A DNA stretch of 64,000 nucleotides from Streptomyces sp. CB02923 (GTDB lineage: Bacteria; Actinomycetota; Actinomycetes; Streptomycetales; Streptomycetaceae), in the NCBI RefSeq assembly GCF_001905005.1, contig NZ_LWKZ01000004.1:70094-134093 (forward strand). Direction: 5' to 3'. The first letter of the stretch is position 1; every line of letters begins with the position of its first letter. The notes beneath the pieces are model-generated. The model searched no databases and was not told the origin of the DNA. It saw only the letters and a program-made list of their open reading frames with translations. Position numbers and translations under genes: made by a program. This document shows, piece by piece, positions 29,210 to 37,256 of the stretch.

Positions 29210-30073
29210 TTAAGTCAGTTGGAGTAGACCACGTATCAAGTCTCTGGTCTCGGCCGGATTCGGACCGTCCTCCTGGAGGCGGTCCATCACCCGCGCGTAC
29301 TGCGCGACCTCGTCCCTCTTGTCGAGATAGAGCGCGCTGGTCAGCTGCTCCAGATACACGACGTCGGGCAGACCGGGCTCGGGGAAGCCGAGCGTGGTGA
29401 AGGCACCGCTCTCCCCCGCGTGCCCGCCGAAGCTGAACGGCATCACCTGCAGCCGCACGTTCGGCCGCTCGGAGAGTTCGATCAGGTGCCGCAACTGCCC
29501 GCGCATCACCTCCCGGTCGCCGTACGGGCGGCGCAGCGCCGCCTCGTCGAGCACGCAGTGGAACTCCGGCGGGCGCTCTGCCAGCAACAACTTCTGCCGC
29601 TCCAGGCGCAGCGCGACCCTGCGGTCGACCTCCGCCGCACTCGCCCCCGGCATACCCCGGTGGACGACGGCGTGCGCGTACTCCTGCGTTTGCAGAAGAC
29701 CGTGCACGAACTGCACCTCGTAGGCGCGGATGAGAGAAGCGGCTCCTTCCAGCCCCACATATGTCTGAAACCAGCCGGGCAGCACGTCGCCGTAACTGTG
29801 CCACCACCCGGCGACATTGGCCTCACGGGCCAGCACCAGCAGCGACTCGCGCTCCTGCGGATCGTTCACGCCGTACAGCGTGAGCAGGTCCTCCACGTCC
29901 CGTGCCTTGAAACTCACCCGGCCCAGTTCCATCCGGCTGATCTTCGACTCGGACGCGCGGATGGAGTAGCCGGCCGCCTCGCGGGTGATCCCGCGCGATT
30001 CGCGCAGCCTGCGGAGCTGTGCCCCCAGCAGGATGCGCCGCACCACGGACCCGCTCGATTCACTTGCGGACAC
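29210..30073 (-). CDS. XRE-family regulator with DUF5753 domain
   Basis: 287 residues. Residues 13-70 are a helix-turn-helix of the XRE type (LGAQLRRLRESRGITREAAGYSIRASESKISRMELGR), followed by DUF5753 from about 100: YVGLEGAASLIRAYEVQFVHGLLQTQEYAHAV, RLERQKLLLAERPP, RPNVRLQVMPFSFGGHAGESGAFTTLGF. This WhiJ-like protein type is multiplied in Streptomyces and is usually partnered by a DUF397 protein and an ATPase, both of which are nearby (31085-31324, 30394-30894). Involved in development in the studied cases. Confidence 0.93.
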   Translation of the reverse strand: MSASESSGSVVRRILLGAQLRRLRESRGITREAAGYSIRASESKISRMELGRVSFKARDVEDLLTLYGVNDPQERESLLVLAREANVAGWWHSYGDVLPGWFQTYVGLEGAASLIRAYEVQFVHGLLQTQEYAHAVVHRGMPGASAAEVDRRVALRLERQKLLLAERPPEFHCVLDEAALRRPYGDREVMRGQLRHLIELSERPNVRLQVMPFSFGGHAGESGAFTTLGFPEPGLPDVVYLEQLTSALYLDKRDEVAQYARVMDRLQEDGPNPAETRDLIRGLLQLT

Positions 30074-30393
30074 CTCTCAGACCCTCCCATGGCCCACCCC
30101 GTCCAACAGTGGCCCGCAGTCTGCCACGTCCGGGCTTCGTTGAGTGCTCATCCGGTTACGGATGCGTGAGGTCCGCGGGGCCGCTCCACAAGAACACGTA
30201 GGAAGAAATACGCGCGAAGTGGCACTCCCGCTCCCAAACCGGTCGCGTGCACGTGCATCTGCCCTTGCATCTGGCGTACGCATTGGGAACCATGGGGAGC
30301 GCACACATGCACGCTCGTGAAAGATCCGCCAGGCCGCCGGCTCCGTCTGCCCCGGCCAGGGTCAGACGTCCGCGAATGCCAGGAGTGCCTCGC
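30074..30393. other. Regulatory gap between XRE and ATPase genes
   Basis: About 320 bp between divergent starts. It contains several short GTGCATCTG / TGCATCTGG / CATGCACG motifs around 30249-30320 but no convincing gene. Promoters for both flanking genes should lie here; I cannot place them with confidence. Confidence 0.4.
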
Positions 30394-30894
30394 ATGGGTA
30401 CCAAGGTTTTGACCATGCTCCAGCCGTTATGGCAGGGCTTTCCTCCCGTCGACCCGCTGGCCGTCTCCGGATCCGTCTCCTACTCGCTGGCACCCCGGTA
30501 CGAATCCGTGCGCGGCGCACGGCAGTTCACCCGGGAGACACTCTGCCGGTGGGAGCTGGAGGAGATCTTCGACGGCGTCGCCCTGGTCGTCTCCGAACTG
30601 GTCACCAACGCACTGCGGCACGCCGTGCCCGCCGGTGACTCCGGCGCTTGCGAGCGCCCTCACGACGGGGGCGCACTCCCCGCCCGCCTGCACCTGATGC
30701 GGTGGTCGTCCCGCCTGGTGTGCGCGGTACGCGACTCCAGCGACGCGTCACCGGAAGCCGAAGAGGCCGACGGCAGCGCGGAGTCCGGTCGCGGCCTCTA
30801 CCTGGTCGACTCCTTCAGCGACGGCTGGGGCTGGCACCCGCTGGCCGGTACGCCGCACGGAAAGATCGTGTGGGCGCAGTTCCGGCTGCCCTGA
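30394..30894 (+). CDS. GHKL ATPase-domain regulatory protein (anti-sigma-like, SpoIIAB/RsbW type)
   Basis: 166 residues from ATG 30394, with AGGAG 9 nt upstream. The Bergerat ATP-binding fold is shown by the N-box VALVVSELVTNALRHA at about 66-81 and the G-box SAESGRGLYLVDSFSDGWGW near 130-149. Such single-domain ATPases act as anti-sigma factors or partner proteins of the WhiJ/DUF397 systems (abaA-like loci). The region between the boxes has a Gly/His/Asp-rich insert. Two strong hairpins follow the stop. Confidence 0.88.
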   Translation: MGTKVLTMLQPLWQGFPPVDPLAVSGSVSYSLAPRYESVRGARQFTRETLCRWELEEIFDGVALVVSELVTNALRHAVPAGDSGACERPHDGGALPARLHLMRWSSRLVCAVRDSSDASPEAEEADGSAESGRGLYLVDSFSDGWGWHPLAGTPHGKIVWAQFRLP

Positions 30895-30899
30895 GCGGT

Positions 30900-30989
30900 G
30901 GATGCTCCGGGGCCTCGGGGGCACGGGGCCCGGGGGCCCCGGGGCATCCGCCGGCCTGCCCGGACGGCCTGTGGACCGTCCGGGCAGGC
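30900..30989. terminator. Double hairpin between convergent genes
   Basis: Two stem-loops in tandem: arms 30900-30914 / 30935-30949 (GGATGCTCCGGGGCC and its near complement), then a perfect 14-bp stem 30954-30967 / 30976-30989. They sit between the convergent ATPase and DUF397 genes and should stop transcription from both sides. Confidence 0.8.
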
Positions 30990-31084
30990 GCGCGGGCACG
31001 GGCAGGGGCGGCATACGTCCGACGCCGTCCATCACTCCGTACCCGGCGCACTACCGGTGCGTACCGCCAGGCGCGTGAAAGCGA

Positions 31085-31324
31085 TCAATCCCGCACCAGG
31101 TGGTCGAACTCGCCGTCCTTGACCCCCAGGAGCATCGCCTCGACCTCGGCCGGGGTGTAGACGAGCGCCGGCCCGTCCGGGAAGCGGGAGTTGCGTACGG
31201 CGATGTCCCCGCCCGGCAGCCGGGCGAACTCCACGCACGAACCCTGCGAATTGCTGTGCCTGCTCTTCTGCCAGGCCACACCGTGGAGATCCGTTGCGGC
31301 CATGCCGTTGTATGCGTCGGGCAC
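31085..31324 (-). CDS. DUF397 domain protein
   Basis: 79 residues. The DUF397 core is intact: WQKSRHSNSQGSCVEFARLPGGDIAVRNSRFPDGPALVYTP followed by the terminal helix EVEAMLLGVKDGEFDHLV. Small DUF397 proteins accompany XRE-DUF5753 regulators and are proposed to act as their partners. Here the XRE gene is about 1 kb away, with the ATPase between, so the three form one whiJ/abaA-like set. Confidence 0.92.
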   Translation of the reverse strand: MPDAYNGMAATDLHGVAWQKSRHSNSQGSCVEFARLPGGDIAVRNSRFPDGPALVYTPAEVEAMLLGVKDGEFDHLVRD

Positions 31325-31633
31325 AGGTGTCTCCCGGTGGATGCGGTGGTCAGCGGTGACAGGTCGTGGCGCGCTGAACGGTCGGTGATGGGCTGTCAGC
31401 AGCAGTGCGCACAGCGGAAACCGGTGTCAACTGCAACTGGTTGGGATCATAGCTGCGTTCATATGCGGATGCATGGTCGGATGCACGTGCACGACAGGCC
31501 GTGGCAACCCGGTCACAGCTCGTCGATCACCATGCTCACGGGACGTACCAGCGGACGCCAGAGTTCCCCGCAACAAGAGAACCGGCCTTCCGCAACACCT
31601 CTCGGTGCCACGGAGGGCCGGTCGGCCGCCCCA
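31325..31633. other. Gap upstream of DUF397, lower GC
   Basis: About 310 bp with visibly more A/T than the flanks, including repeated ATGCATG/ATGCACGTGCAC motifs near 31460-31495. Probably holds the DUF397 promoter; no gene seen. Confidence 0.4.
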
Positions 31634-31870
31634 TCACTTCGACGAGTACGGCAGCAACGCCATCTCCCTGGCGTTCTTGATCGCCCGAGCCAGCTGCCGC
31701 TGTTGCTGCGCGCTCACCCGGGTCACCCGGCGGCTGCGGATCTTGCCGCGGTCGGAGATGAACTTCCGCAGCAGGTCGGTGTTCTTGTAGTCGATGTACG
31801 TGATGCCCGCGGCGTCCAGCGGATTGGGACGGGGAGCGGTCTTCTTGCGGGGGTCGTGACGGCGCGGCAT
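31634..31870 (-). CDS. rpsR: 30S ribosomal protein S18, zinc-free paralog
   Basis: 78 residues from ATG 31870. Core S18 sequence [50 protein letters not shown]. It lacks the N-terminal Cys residues of the zinc-binding form, having none at all, so it is the C-minus version made when zinc is scarce. It is the last gene of the leftward zinc-starvation set, after the COG0523 gene with a 133-bp gap. Confidence 0.95.
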   Translation of the reverse strand: MPRRHDPRKKTAPRPNPLDAAGITYIDYKNTDLLRKFISDRGKIRSRRVTRVSAQQQRQLARAIKNAREMALLPYSSK

Positions 31871-32003
31871 GGGGGCTCCTGAGGGGGTGCGGGGCACGGA
31901 GTACGGGGCCGACGGCGGCCCGGTGCTGTGAGCGCAGGGGTGCTGGGGCGCGGGGCGAGGGTGCGGGACCCGGAGGGCGACGGCGAGTACGGTCGGCGAC
32001 CGC

Positions 32004-33206
32004 CTACGAAACGGGGTCGAGAAGCTCGTCGAAGGCGGGAGCCAGCCGCTTCCACGCCCCCGGCCCGCCCGCGTACTCCTCGTCCGTCAGCAGGCAGGAC
32101 TCCAGCAGCGACGTCAGGCCGTCGCGGTCCAGCCCCGGCGAGGTGAAGACGAGGTGCTGTGCGCGGTCGCCGTGCTCGGGGTGCCAGTCCAGGGCGGCCG
32201 CGGCACGGCGTACCGGCGGCACCAGTTCCCAGGCGGCGTCCGGCAGCCCGGCCAGCCACGGCCCGGCGTTCTCGACGCACAGGGCGCCGCCCGCCGCGTC
32301 CCAGGAGAGCAGCGTGTCCGGCCGGTCCGCCAGCCAGAAGCGGCCGCGGCTGCGGGCCGCCGCACAGGTCAGGTCCTCCAGCGCCGCGTACAGCCGGGCC
32401 GGGTGGAAGGGCCGGGTGCGGTGCCAGACGAGCGTTCCGACACCGTCCGCGTCGGCCTCCTGCGGGAGCAGTGCGCACGCCGGATGCTGCCGGGCCGCCG
32501 CCGCCTCCACGTCGAACCCGGCGAGGGCCGCCGCGGCCAGCTCCCCCGGCGAGTCGGCGTCCACCAACTGTGCCGTCGGATGCAGTTGGGCGAGCAGCGC
32601 CTGATCGGCCGCGTCGCCCTCCTCCTCGCCACCCGGCACGACGGCGAGCACCGGCGGGTACTCCAGCTGCCGGGCCCAGGTGTCCGCGACGGTCCGCTGG
32701 TCGGAGGCCGCCGCGGCGAGCCCCGTCTCGGCCAGGTCCTCGCCGCAGCCCAGGTACGGCAGCAGCAGCGCCGGGTCGACGGCGGTGATCACACCGGTCA
32801 GCGTGAGCGCCTCACCGCCGCAGGACGTGACGACCTCGGCCATGGCCTTGGGTTCCACGGAGTCCCACAGTTCGACGACGGCGAGCCGGCAGGTCCGGCC
32901 GGCGGCGAGCCGTTCCAGCTCGGGGACCAGGTCCTCGCGCAGGGCGCAGCAGGCGCAGTCGTTGACCAGTGGCGCCTCGCCGGTGCCGAGCACGCCCCCG
33001 GCGTCCCGCACGGTCCGGCGAACCGTTCCTTCCGCGGCCGAGGCGAGGTCGTGGTGGAGCGCGACGCTGCCGTGCACGGCGCGCAGCAGCCGCTCGACGG
33101 CGGTCCGGCGGGCGTCCGAGTGCAGCCCGCCGACGATCACCACGGGCAGCCGGTCCCCGAAACCGCCGCCGGGGCCTTGGGCCGCGTCCTTCGGCGGGCC
33201 GCCCAT
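32004..33206 (-). CDS. COG0523/CobW-like protein with degenerate P-loop
   Basis: 400 residues from ATG 33206, overlapping the L31 stop as TGATG. It aligns in order with COG0523 metallochaperone GTPases: opening strand [10 protein letters not shown], the metal motif [16 protein letters not shown] (Cys-Ala-Cys-Cys) near 98-113, [19 protein letters not shown] in place of the switch/Walker B, and the C-terminal CobW_C domain ([32 protein letters not shown]). However the Walker A GxxGxGKT is replaced by [11 protein letters not shown], lacking the key Lys, and no NKxD is seen. It may bind Zn without GTP hydrolysis. The context is zinc starvation (Zur). Confidence 0.85.
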   Translation of the reverse strand: MGGPPKDAAQGPGGGFGDRLPVVIVGGLHSDARRTAVERLLRAVHGSVALHHDLASAAEGTVRRTVRDAGGVLGTGEAPLVNDCACCALREDLVPELERLAAGRTCRLAVVELWDSVEPKAMAEVVTSCGGEALTLTGVITAVDPALLLPYLGCGEDLAETGLAAAASDQRTVADTWARQLEYPPVLAVVPGGEEEGDAADQALLAQLHPTAQLVDADSPGELAAAALAGFDVEAAAARQHPACALLPQEADADGVGTLVWHRTRPFHPARLYAALEDLTCAAARSRGRFWLADRPDTLLSWDAAGGALCVENAGPWLAGLPDAAWELVPPVRRAAAALDWHPEHGDRAQHLVFTSPGLDRDGLTSLLESCLLTDEEYAGGPGAWKRLAPAFDELLDPVS

Positions 33207-33460
33207 CAGCGGGCCCCGCGCTTGCCGAACCGGCGCTCGAACCGCTCGACGCGGCCCGCGGTGTCCAGCACGCGCGCCGTCCCCGTGTAGAAGGGGTGGC
33301 TCGCCGAGGAGATCTCGACGTCGATGACCGGGTACGTGTTGCCGTCCTCCCACTCGACCGTCTTGTCGCCGGTGGCGGTCGACCGGGTCAGGAAGGCGAA
33401 GCCGGCGGCCCGGTCGCGGAAGACGACGGGCCCGTACGCGGGGTGGATTCCAGGCTTCAT
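33206..33460 (-). CDS. rpmE2: 50S ribosomal protein L31 type B (zinc-free)
   Basis: 84 residues beginning [20 protein letters not shown], with [29 protein letters not shown] at the end. The CxxC pair of zinc-binding L31 is absent, marking the type B form that replaces L31 on ribosomes during zinc limitation. It is coupled to the COG0523 gene by a stop/start overlap and lies 8 bp after L33. Confidence 0.97.
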   Translation of the reverse strand: MKPGIHPAYGPVVFRDRAAGFAFLTRSTATGDKTVEWEDGNTYPVIDVEISSASHPFYTGTARVLDTAGRVERFERRFGKRGAR

Positions 33461-33468
33461 GGCGCTGC

Positions 33469-33633
33469 TCAGCGCTCCTCTCGGAAGTCGACGTGGCGGC
33501 GGGCGACCGGGTCGTACTTCTTCAGCACCAGCCGGTCGGGGTCGTTACGGCGGTTCTTGCGGGTGACGTAGGTGTAACCGGTGCCGGCGGTGGACCGGAG
33601 CTTGATGACGGGTCGTAGTTCGTTGCGGGCCAT
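33469..33633 (-). CDS. rpmG: 50S ribosomal protein L33, zinc-free paralog
   Basis: Only 54 residues: [20 protein letters not shown], then [21 protein letters not shown] and [13 protein letters not shown]. It has no cysteine, so it is the C-minus L33. ATG 33633 has GGAGCTACT-side sequence upstream on the other strand and the Zur-like box 16-34 bp upstream. First gene of the leftward Zur-controlled unit L33 - L31 - COG0523 - S18. Confidence 0.96.
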   Translation of the reverse strand: MARNELRPVIKLRSTAGTGYTYVTRKNRRNDPDRLVLKKYDPVARRHVDFREER

Positions 33634-33648
33634 AGGAGCTACTATACA

Positions 33649-33667
33649 GAAATGGTTTCCATTTTCA
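33649..33667. promoter_or_regulatory. Zur box between divergent ribosomal-protein operons
   Basis: Plus-strand GAAATGGTTTCCATTTTCA; the minus-strand reading TGAAAATGGAAACCATTTC agrees with the Streptomyces Zur consensus (TGAAAATG-type half sites). It lies 16 bp upstream of L33 and 17 bp upstream of L28, in the only A/T-rich patch of the region, so one site could silence both operons when zinc is plentiful. A likely leftward -10 TATAGT is at 33646-33641. Confidence 0.85.
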
Positions 33668-33683
33668 TTAGGAGGTTCTGACC

Positions 33684-33920
33684 TTGTCCGCCCACTGCCA
33701 GCTCACCGGCCGCAGGCCCGGCTTCGGCAAATCCGTCTCGCACTCCCACCGCCGCACGTCCCGGCGCTTCGACCCCAACATCCAGCGCAAGCGCTACTGG
33801 CTGGCGAGCGAGGGCCGGCATGTCCGGCTGACGCTGAGCGCCAAGGGGATCAAGACCGTGGACACGATCGGGATCGAGGCGGCCGTCGCCCGCATCCGCG
33901 CACGAGGGGACAAGGTCTGA
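33684..33920 (+). CDS. rpmB: 50S ribosomal protein L28, zinc-free paralog
   Basis: 78 residues from TTG 33684, with AGGAGG about 9 nt upstream. L28 core: [36 protein letters not shown]. Only one of the four cysteines of the zinc form remains (residue 4), so it cannot make the ribbon. Its TGA overlaps the ATG of S14. Confidence 0.96.
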   Translation: MSAHCQLTGRRPGFGKSVSHSHRRTSRRFDPNIQRKRYWLASEGRHVRLTLSAKGIKTVDTIGIEAAVARIRARGDKV

Positions 33921-34225
33921 TGGCGAAGCAGAGCAAGATCGCGAAGAACGAGAAGCGCCGCGCGACGGTGGCGCGCTACGCCGCCCGGCGGGCCCTGCTG
34001 AAGACCGTCATCCGCAGTCCGCACACCCCCGAGGAGGAGCGGCTGGCCGCCCGGCGCGAACTGTCCCGCCAGCCGCGCGACGCGAGCGCCACACGCGTAC
34101 GCAACCGCGACAGCGTCGACGGCCGCCCGCGCGGCTACTTCCGCGCCTTCGGCCTCTCCCGCGTCAGCCTGCGCGAACAGGCACACGCGGGCTTCCTGCC
34201 GGGCGTGCGGAAGTCGAGCTGGTAG
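33920..34225 (+). CDS. rpsN: 30S ribosomal protein S14, zinc-free paralog
   Basis: 101 residues: [20 protein letters not shown], then [44 protein letters not shown] and the terminal KSSW. This is the long C-minus S14, without any Cys, used in place of the short zinc form. The ATG overlaps the L28 stop. A hairpin follows. Confidence 0.97.
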   Translation: MAKQSKIAKNEKRRATVARYAARRALLKTVIRSPHTPEEERLAARRELSRQPRDASATRVRNRDSVDGRPRGYFRAFGLSRVSLREQAHAGFLPGVRKSSW

Positions 34226-34246
34226 GCCGTACGCGCATCCGGGCAC

Positions 34247-34290
34247 CCACGGGGCCGCGCCGGGGCCGGGGACCCGGCGCGGGCCCGTGG
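34247..34290 (+). terminator. Hairpin after S14 gene
   Basis: Arms 34247-34264 and 34273-34290 pair with one mismatch (CCACGGGGCCGCGCCGGG with its near complement), 22 bp after the S14 stop and facing the convergent Uma2 gene. Confidence 0.7.
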
Positions 34291-34318
34291 CCTGGCGCCC
34301 CCTACGGGCCCGCGCGCC

Positions 34319-34915
34319 TCAGAACTCCCCGGTGTCGATCTCGAAGTCGAACGGGGCGGGAAGGGCGATCGTCTTGGAGAGGGCGACCGCCGTCTCGCGG
34401 GTGTACACGGGCCCCACGGGCTCGGAGTAGAGGGTCACCTGCTGTGCTTCCCTGTCCACCAGCAGGTAGAAAGGAATGCCGGCGCGAGCGTAACCGCGCA
34501 GCTTGGGGCCACGGTCGTTCTGCGCGGTGGACTGCGAGGTGACCTCGCCGACCAGCATCACCGGCGACGGATCGTGGTACTCCAGCGCGTCGCCGAAGCT
34601 CCCCTTCGGGGCGATCACCAGGTCGGGGACGACCTTTCCGGTGAGTGAGGCCCCCGGCACGTTCAGACCGAGCCCGGTACGCGTACGCAGTTTCGCGTCC
34701 TTACGGCGCCCGGAAACCTGGTCGGCGACCTCCGCCACGATTTCCTCGTGCTCGCCATTGGCGGGTGGTACCACGTGGATTTCCCCCTCGATCAGTTCCA
34801 CGCGCCACCCCTCGGGGGCTGCCGCGCTCAACGCTTCGAAGGCATCCGCGACCGAGGCGACTGTGTCTGCGTCACCGGTCGCACACGAACTGCGCTCTGG
34901 GGCTGCCAATGCCAC
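34319..34915 (-). CDS. Uma2-family protein (second copy)
   Basis: 198 residues from GTG 34915, with GGAGGTCCC directly upstream. Uma2/PD-(D/E)XK pattern: PEGWRVELIEGEIHVVPP, then VPDLVIAPKG (Asp), VGEVTSQSTAQNDRGPKLRGYARAGIPFYLLVD (Glu and Lys). Compared with the 24767-25405 protein it shares only the core. Function unknown. Monocistronic, next to a likely terminator on its 3' side. Confidence 0.87.
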   Translation of the reverse strand: MALAAPERSSCATGDADTVASVADAFEALSAAAPEGWRVELIEGEIHVVPPANGEHEEIVAEVADQVSGRRKDAKLRTRTGLGLNVPGASLTGKVVPDLVIAPKGSFGDALEYHDPSPVMLVGEVTSQSTAQNDRGPKLRGYARAGIPFYLLVDREAQQVTLYSEPVGPVYTRETAVALSKTIALPAPFDFEIDTGEF

Positions 34916-35020
34916 GGGACCTCCTTCGTGCGGAGCGACACTGCCAGCGTAAGTGACATCACGCAGGCGTTCAGGTGATCTCTCATCCGATCGGGCACCA
35001 GACCGGATGCTCTCCTCCGG

Positions 35021-35866
35021 TCAGCTGTCCCCGCCCTCGTCGATCAGGCGGCGGACCTCGCGGTCGATGAGGCCGAGGCGGGCCTCGGCGACCAGTGGGA
35101 CGGCGCGGCGCTGGCGGCGGGCCTCGGCGGGGTCGATGTCCACCGTGACCAGCGCGGGCTCCCACTTCGGTGCCTGCGCCACCACCGTGCCGCGCGGGTC
35201 CACCACACGGGAGCCGCCCCAGAAGGCGGCGCCGTGCTCGCTGCCGACCCGGTTGACGAAGACGATCCAGCACTGGAGCATCCGCGCCGTGTAGGAGAGC
35301 AGGGTGTCCCAGTACAGGCCGGTGTCCATGGCCTCCGGGTCGAGGCTGGCCGCGCTGTTGGTGGGGACGAACAGCACCTCGGCGCCGTCCTGCACGGCGA
35401 TCCAGGGCAGCACCGGCTGCCAGGCGTCGTTGCAGACCAGCGTCGCTCCCCGGCCGCCGCTGGGGGACTTCGTCAGGTCGTACGCGCGCAGCGACTGGCC
35501 GGGGCTGACGTGCTTGCGCTCCTCCCAGGACAGGTAGTTGGGGAGGTAGAGCTTGCGGTGCGCGTGCAGCAGCGCGCCGCCGGCGTAGTAGGCGGCCGTG
35601 TTGTAGGCGCGCAGGACCGTGTGCTCGTGAAAGCCCACGAGGACGTCGGGGCCGAGGACGCTCAGGTCGCGCAGCCGCGGGTCCTGGGCCTCGATCGAGG
35701 AGTCCAGGGGCAGGGCGCCCAGGTGGTAGCCGTGCAGGCTCAGCTCGGGGAAGACGACGAGGTCGGCGCCCTGCTCCGCCGACTTCTCGACCTCCTCCCG
35801 CGCGGTGGCGAGGTTCGCGTCGACCTCGCCCAGCGCGCAGTCCGTCTGTGCCAGCGCCACCCGCAT
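35021..35866 (-). CDS. Carbon-nitrogen hydrolase (nitrilase superfamily)
   Basis: 281 residues. The Glu-Lys-Cys catalytic set is visible: Glu in VVFPELSLHGY near 41, Lys in HAHRKLYLPNYLSWEERK near 105, and Cys in ATLVCNDAWQPVLPW near 145, with the final TVDIDPAEARRQRRAVPL. The Cys context (CNDAWQP) differs from the usual CxDxxFPE and resembles a nitrilase branch of unknown substrate. Cytosolic. The start MRVALAQTDCALGEVDANL is standard. Confidence 0.92.
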   Translation of the reverse strand: MRVALAQTDCALGEVDANLATAREEVEKSAEQGADLVVFPELSLHGYHLGALPLDSSIEAQDPRLRDLSVLGPDVLVGFHEHTVLRAYNTAAYYAGGALLHAHRKLYLPNYLSWEERKHVSPGQSLRAYDLTKSPSGGRGATLVCNDAWQPVLPWIAVQDGAEVLFVPTNSAASLDPEAMDTGLYWDTLLSYTARMLQCWIVFVNRVGSEHGAAFWGGSRVVDPRGTVVAQAPKWEPALVTVDIDPAEARRQRRAVPLVAEARLGLIDREVRRLIDEGGDS

Positions 35867-35997
35867 TCCCGCACCTCGCTCCGTCGGCGGCCACGCCTGC
35901 CGTGCCGCCGCACCGCGCGGCGCGGTGGGTGCTATACCCGCCTTGCGTACGTTATGCGGCGTTATAGGCAGTACATAGCCATGCTGACAGAGGATGC

Positions 35998-36027
35998 GGG
36001 ACCGGGCCTGTTCGCGGGCCCGGTCCC
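35998..36027 (-). terminator. Hairpin after alpha/beta hydrolase gene
   Basis: Stem GGGACCGGGCC (35998-36008) with GGCCCGGTCCC (36017-36027), loop TGTTCGCG, 15 bp past the stop of the leftward hydrolase gene. Confidence 0.8.
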
Positions 36028-36041
36028 GGAGGCGGAGGCGG

Positions 36042-36809
36042 TCAGGGGCGGAGGAACTCCTCCATCGTGGTGGCCAGCGCCACCGGCGTCTCGTGCATCG
36101 GATAGTGGCCCGATCCCTCGATCGTGACGATCTCGGCCTGCGGGTACCACCGCTGCCAGGTCTCCCGCATCAGGTCGGCGGTCAACGCGAGGTCGTGGGC
36201 GCCGACGACCACCCGTACGGGGACGGGGAACCGCTTGGCCGCGTCCGCGACCGCCTCCGAGAGGTCGAGCTGCTGCCAGCTGGCGAGATAGGCCGCGTGG
36301 GCCTCCTCGCGGGAGATGTCGAGGGAGTGGCGCACCATGCGGTCCAGCCAGACGCGGCTCGCGCGGTGCCCCGTCACCAGGTCGATGATGGCGCGGCGCT
36401 TGTCCGGGTCCGTCGAGGCGCCGTAGAACAGCTCGTGCGTCGCGTCGTCCATCGGATACGCGGAGGCGGGCACCGGCGCGAGGCCGAGCAGCCGGTTCAC
36501 CCGATGGGGCGCGCGGACCAGCACCTGCTGCATGGCCTTGCCGCCCATCGAATGGCCCACCAGGGAGAACCGGTCCCAGCCGAGCTGGTCGGCGAGGGCC
36601 AGCGCGTCGCCGGCGATCTCCGACAGGTCGTAGCGGCCCGGGACGTACTTGCGGTCGCCATAGCCGCGGCAGTCGAGGAAGGCGTACGTGAAGGTCTCCC
36701 GGTCGAGGAAGTCCAGGACGGAACCCCAACTGGCCGAGGTGCCGAACCAGTCGTGGAGGACGATCACCGGGTGCGGTCCTGAACCGATGGCGCGGTGCGC
36801 GATGGCCAT
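36042..36809 (-). CDS. Alpha/beta hydrolase
   Basis: 255 residues, soluble single-domain hydrolase. Oxyanion-hole region VIVLHDWFGTSASW near 15-28, nucleophile elbow LVGHSMGGKAMQQ with Ser near 91, acidic residue in VVVGAHDLALTADL, and catalytic His in EGSGHYPMHETP. Typical of esterase/epoxide-hydrolase-like members; the substrate is not apparent. It lies in a monocistronic unit, with a terminator downstream. Confidence 0.93.
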   Translation of the reverse strand: MAIAHRAIGSGPHPVIVLHDWFGTSASWGSVLDFLDRETFTYAFLDCRGYGDRKYVPGRYDLSEIAGDALALADQLGWDRFSLVGHSMGGKAMQQVLVRAPHRVNRLLGLAPVPASAYPMDDATHELFYGASTDPDKRRAIIDLVTGHRASRVWLDRMVRHSLDISREEAHAAYLASWQQLDLSEAVADAAKRFPVPVRVVVGAHDLALTADLMRETWQRWYPQAEIVTIEGSGHYPMHETPVALATTMEEFLRP

Positions 36810-37256
36810 ACGGGCGACTCCCTTGTCTGCCGGGGCGGGGGTGCGGGTTGCGGGGCGCGGGGCGCCCGGGGGCGCGTGCGGGGTGCGTGACCTGGGTCGG
36901 CGCGCGCATTCTCCCCCTAGTCAGGTGGGCCGGGTAGGGGACATAACCGGCCAACGTCGGAGTTGACGTGCCGACTTGACGGCACGACTTGACGTGGCGC
37001 GTTGACGCTGCGGCGGTACGACGGTGCGGCGCCACGGCGGCACCGCGTTGCGGCGGTCGGGCAGGGACGGTGGAAGCGGCGGGGGCGGGGCGTTGTCAGT
37101 GGGGTGGTGTGCAATGGGGGAATGAACGGGGAGGTGCGGGTGGTCACGGCCTGAGGAGGGCCGGATGGGGCGCCTGTACGGGGCGCCTGTGCGGAGCGCC
37201 CGCATGGGGTGCCTCTACGGGGCGCTTGTGCGGGGCGGGGATGGGAAAGTGACCGT
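36810..37256. other. Intergenic region between hydrolase and polymerase genes
   Basis: About 450 bp without a gene. It contains the 39-bp repeat at 37165-37242 and many CGGCGG/GACGTG short motifs. Divergent promoters for both neighbours are expected; none is clear. Confidence 0.45.
37165..37242. repeat. 39-bp tandem duplication upstream of the polymerase gene
   Basis: Two copies, 37165-37203 and 37204-37242, each beginning ATGGGG and containing TGCCTNTACGGGGCGC-type sequence, with roughly one mismatch in six. Ends 14 bp before the chosen start codon, so it is in the leader. Confidence 0.75.
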
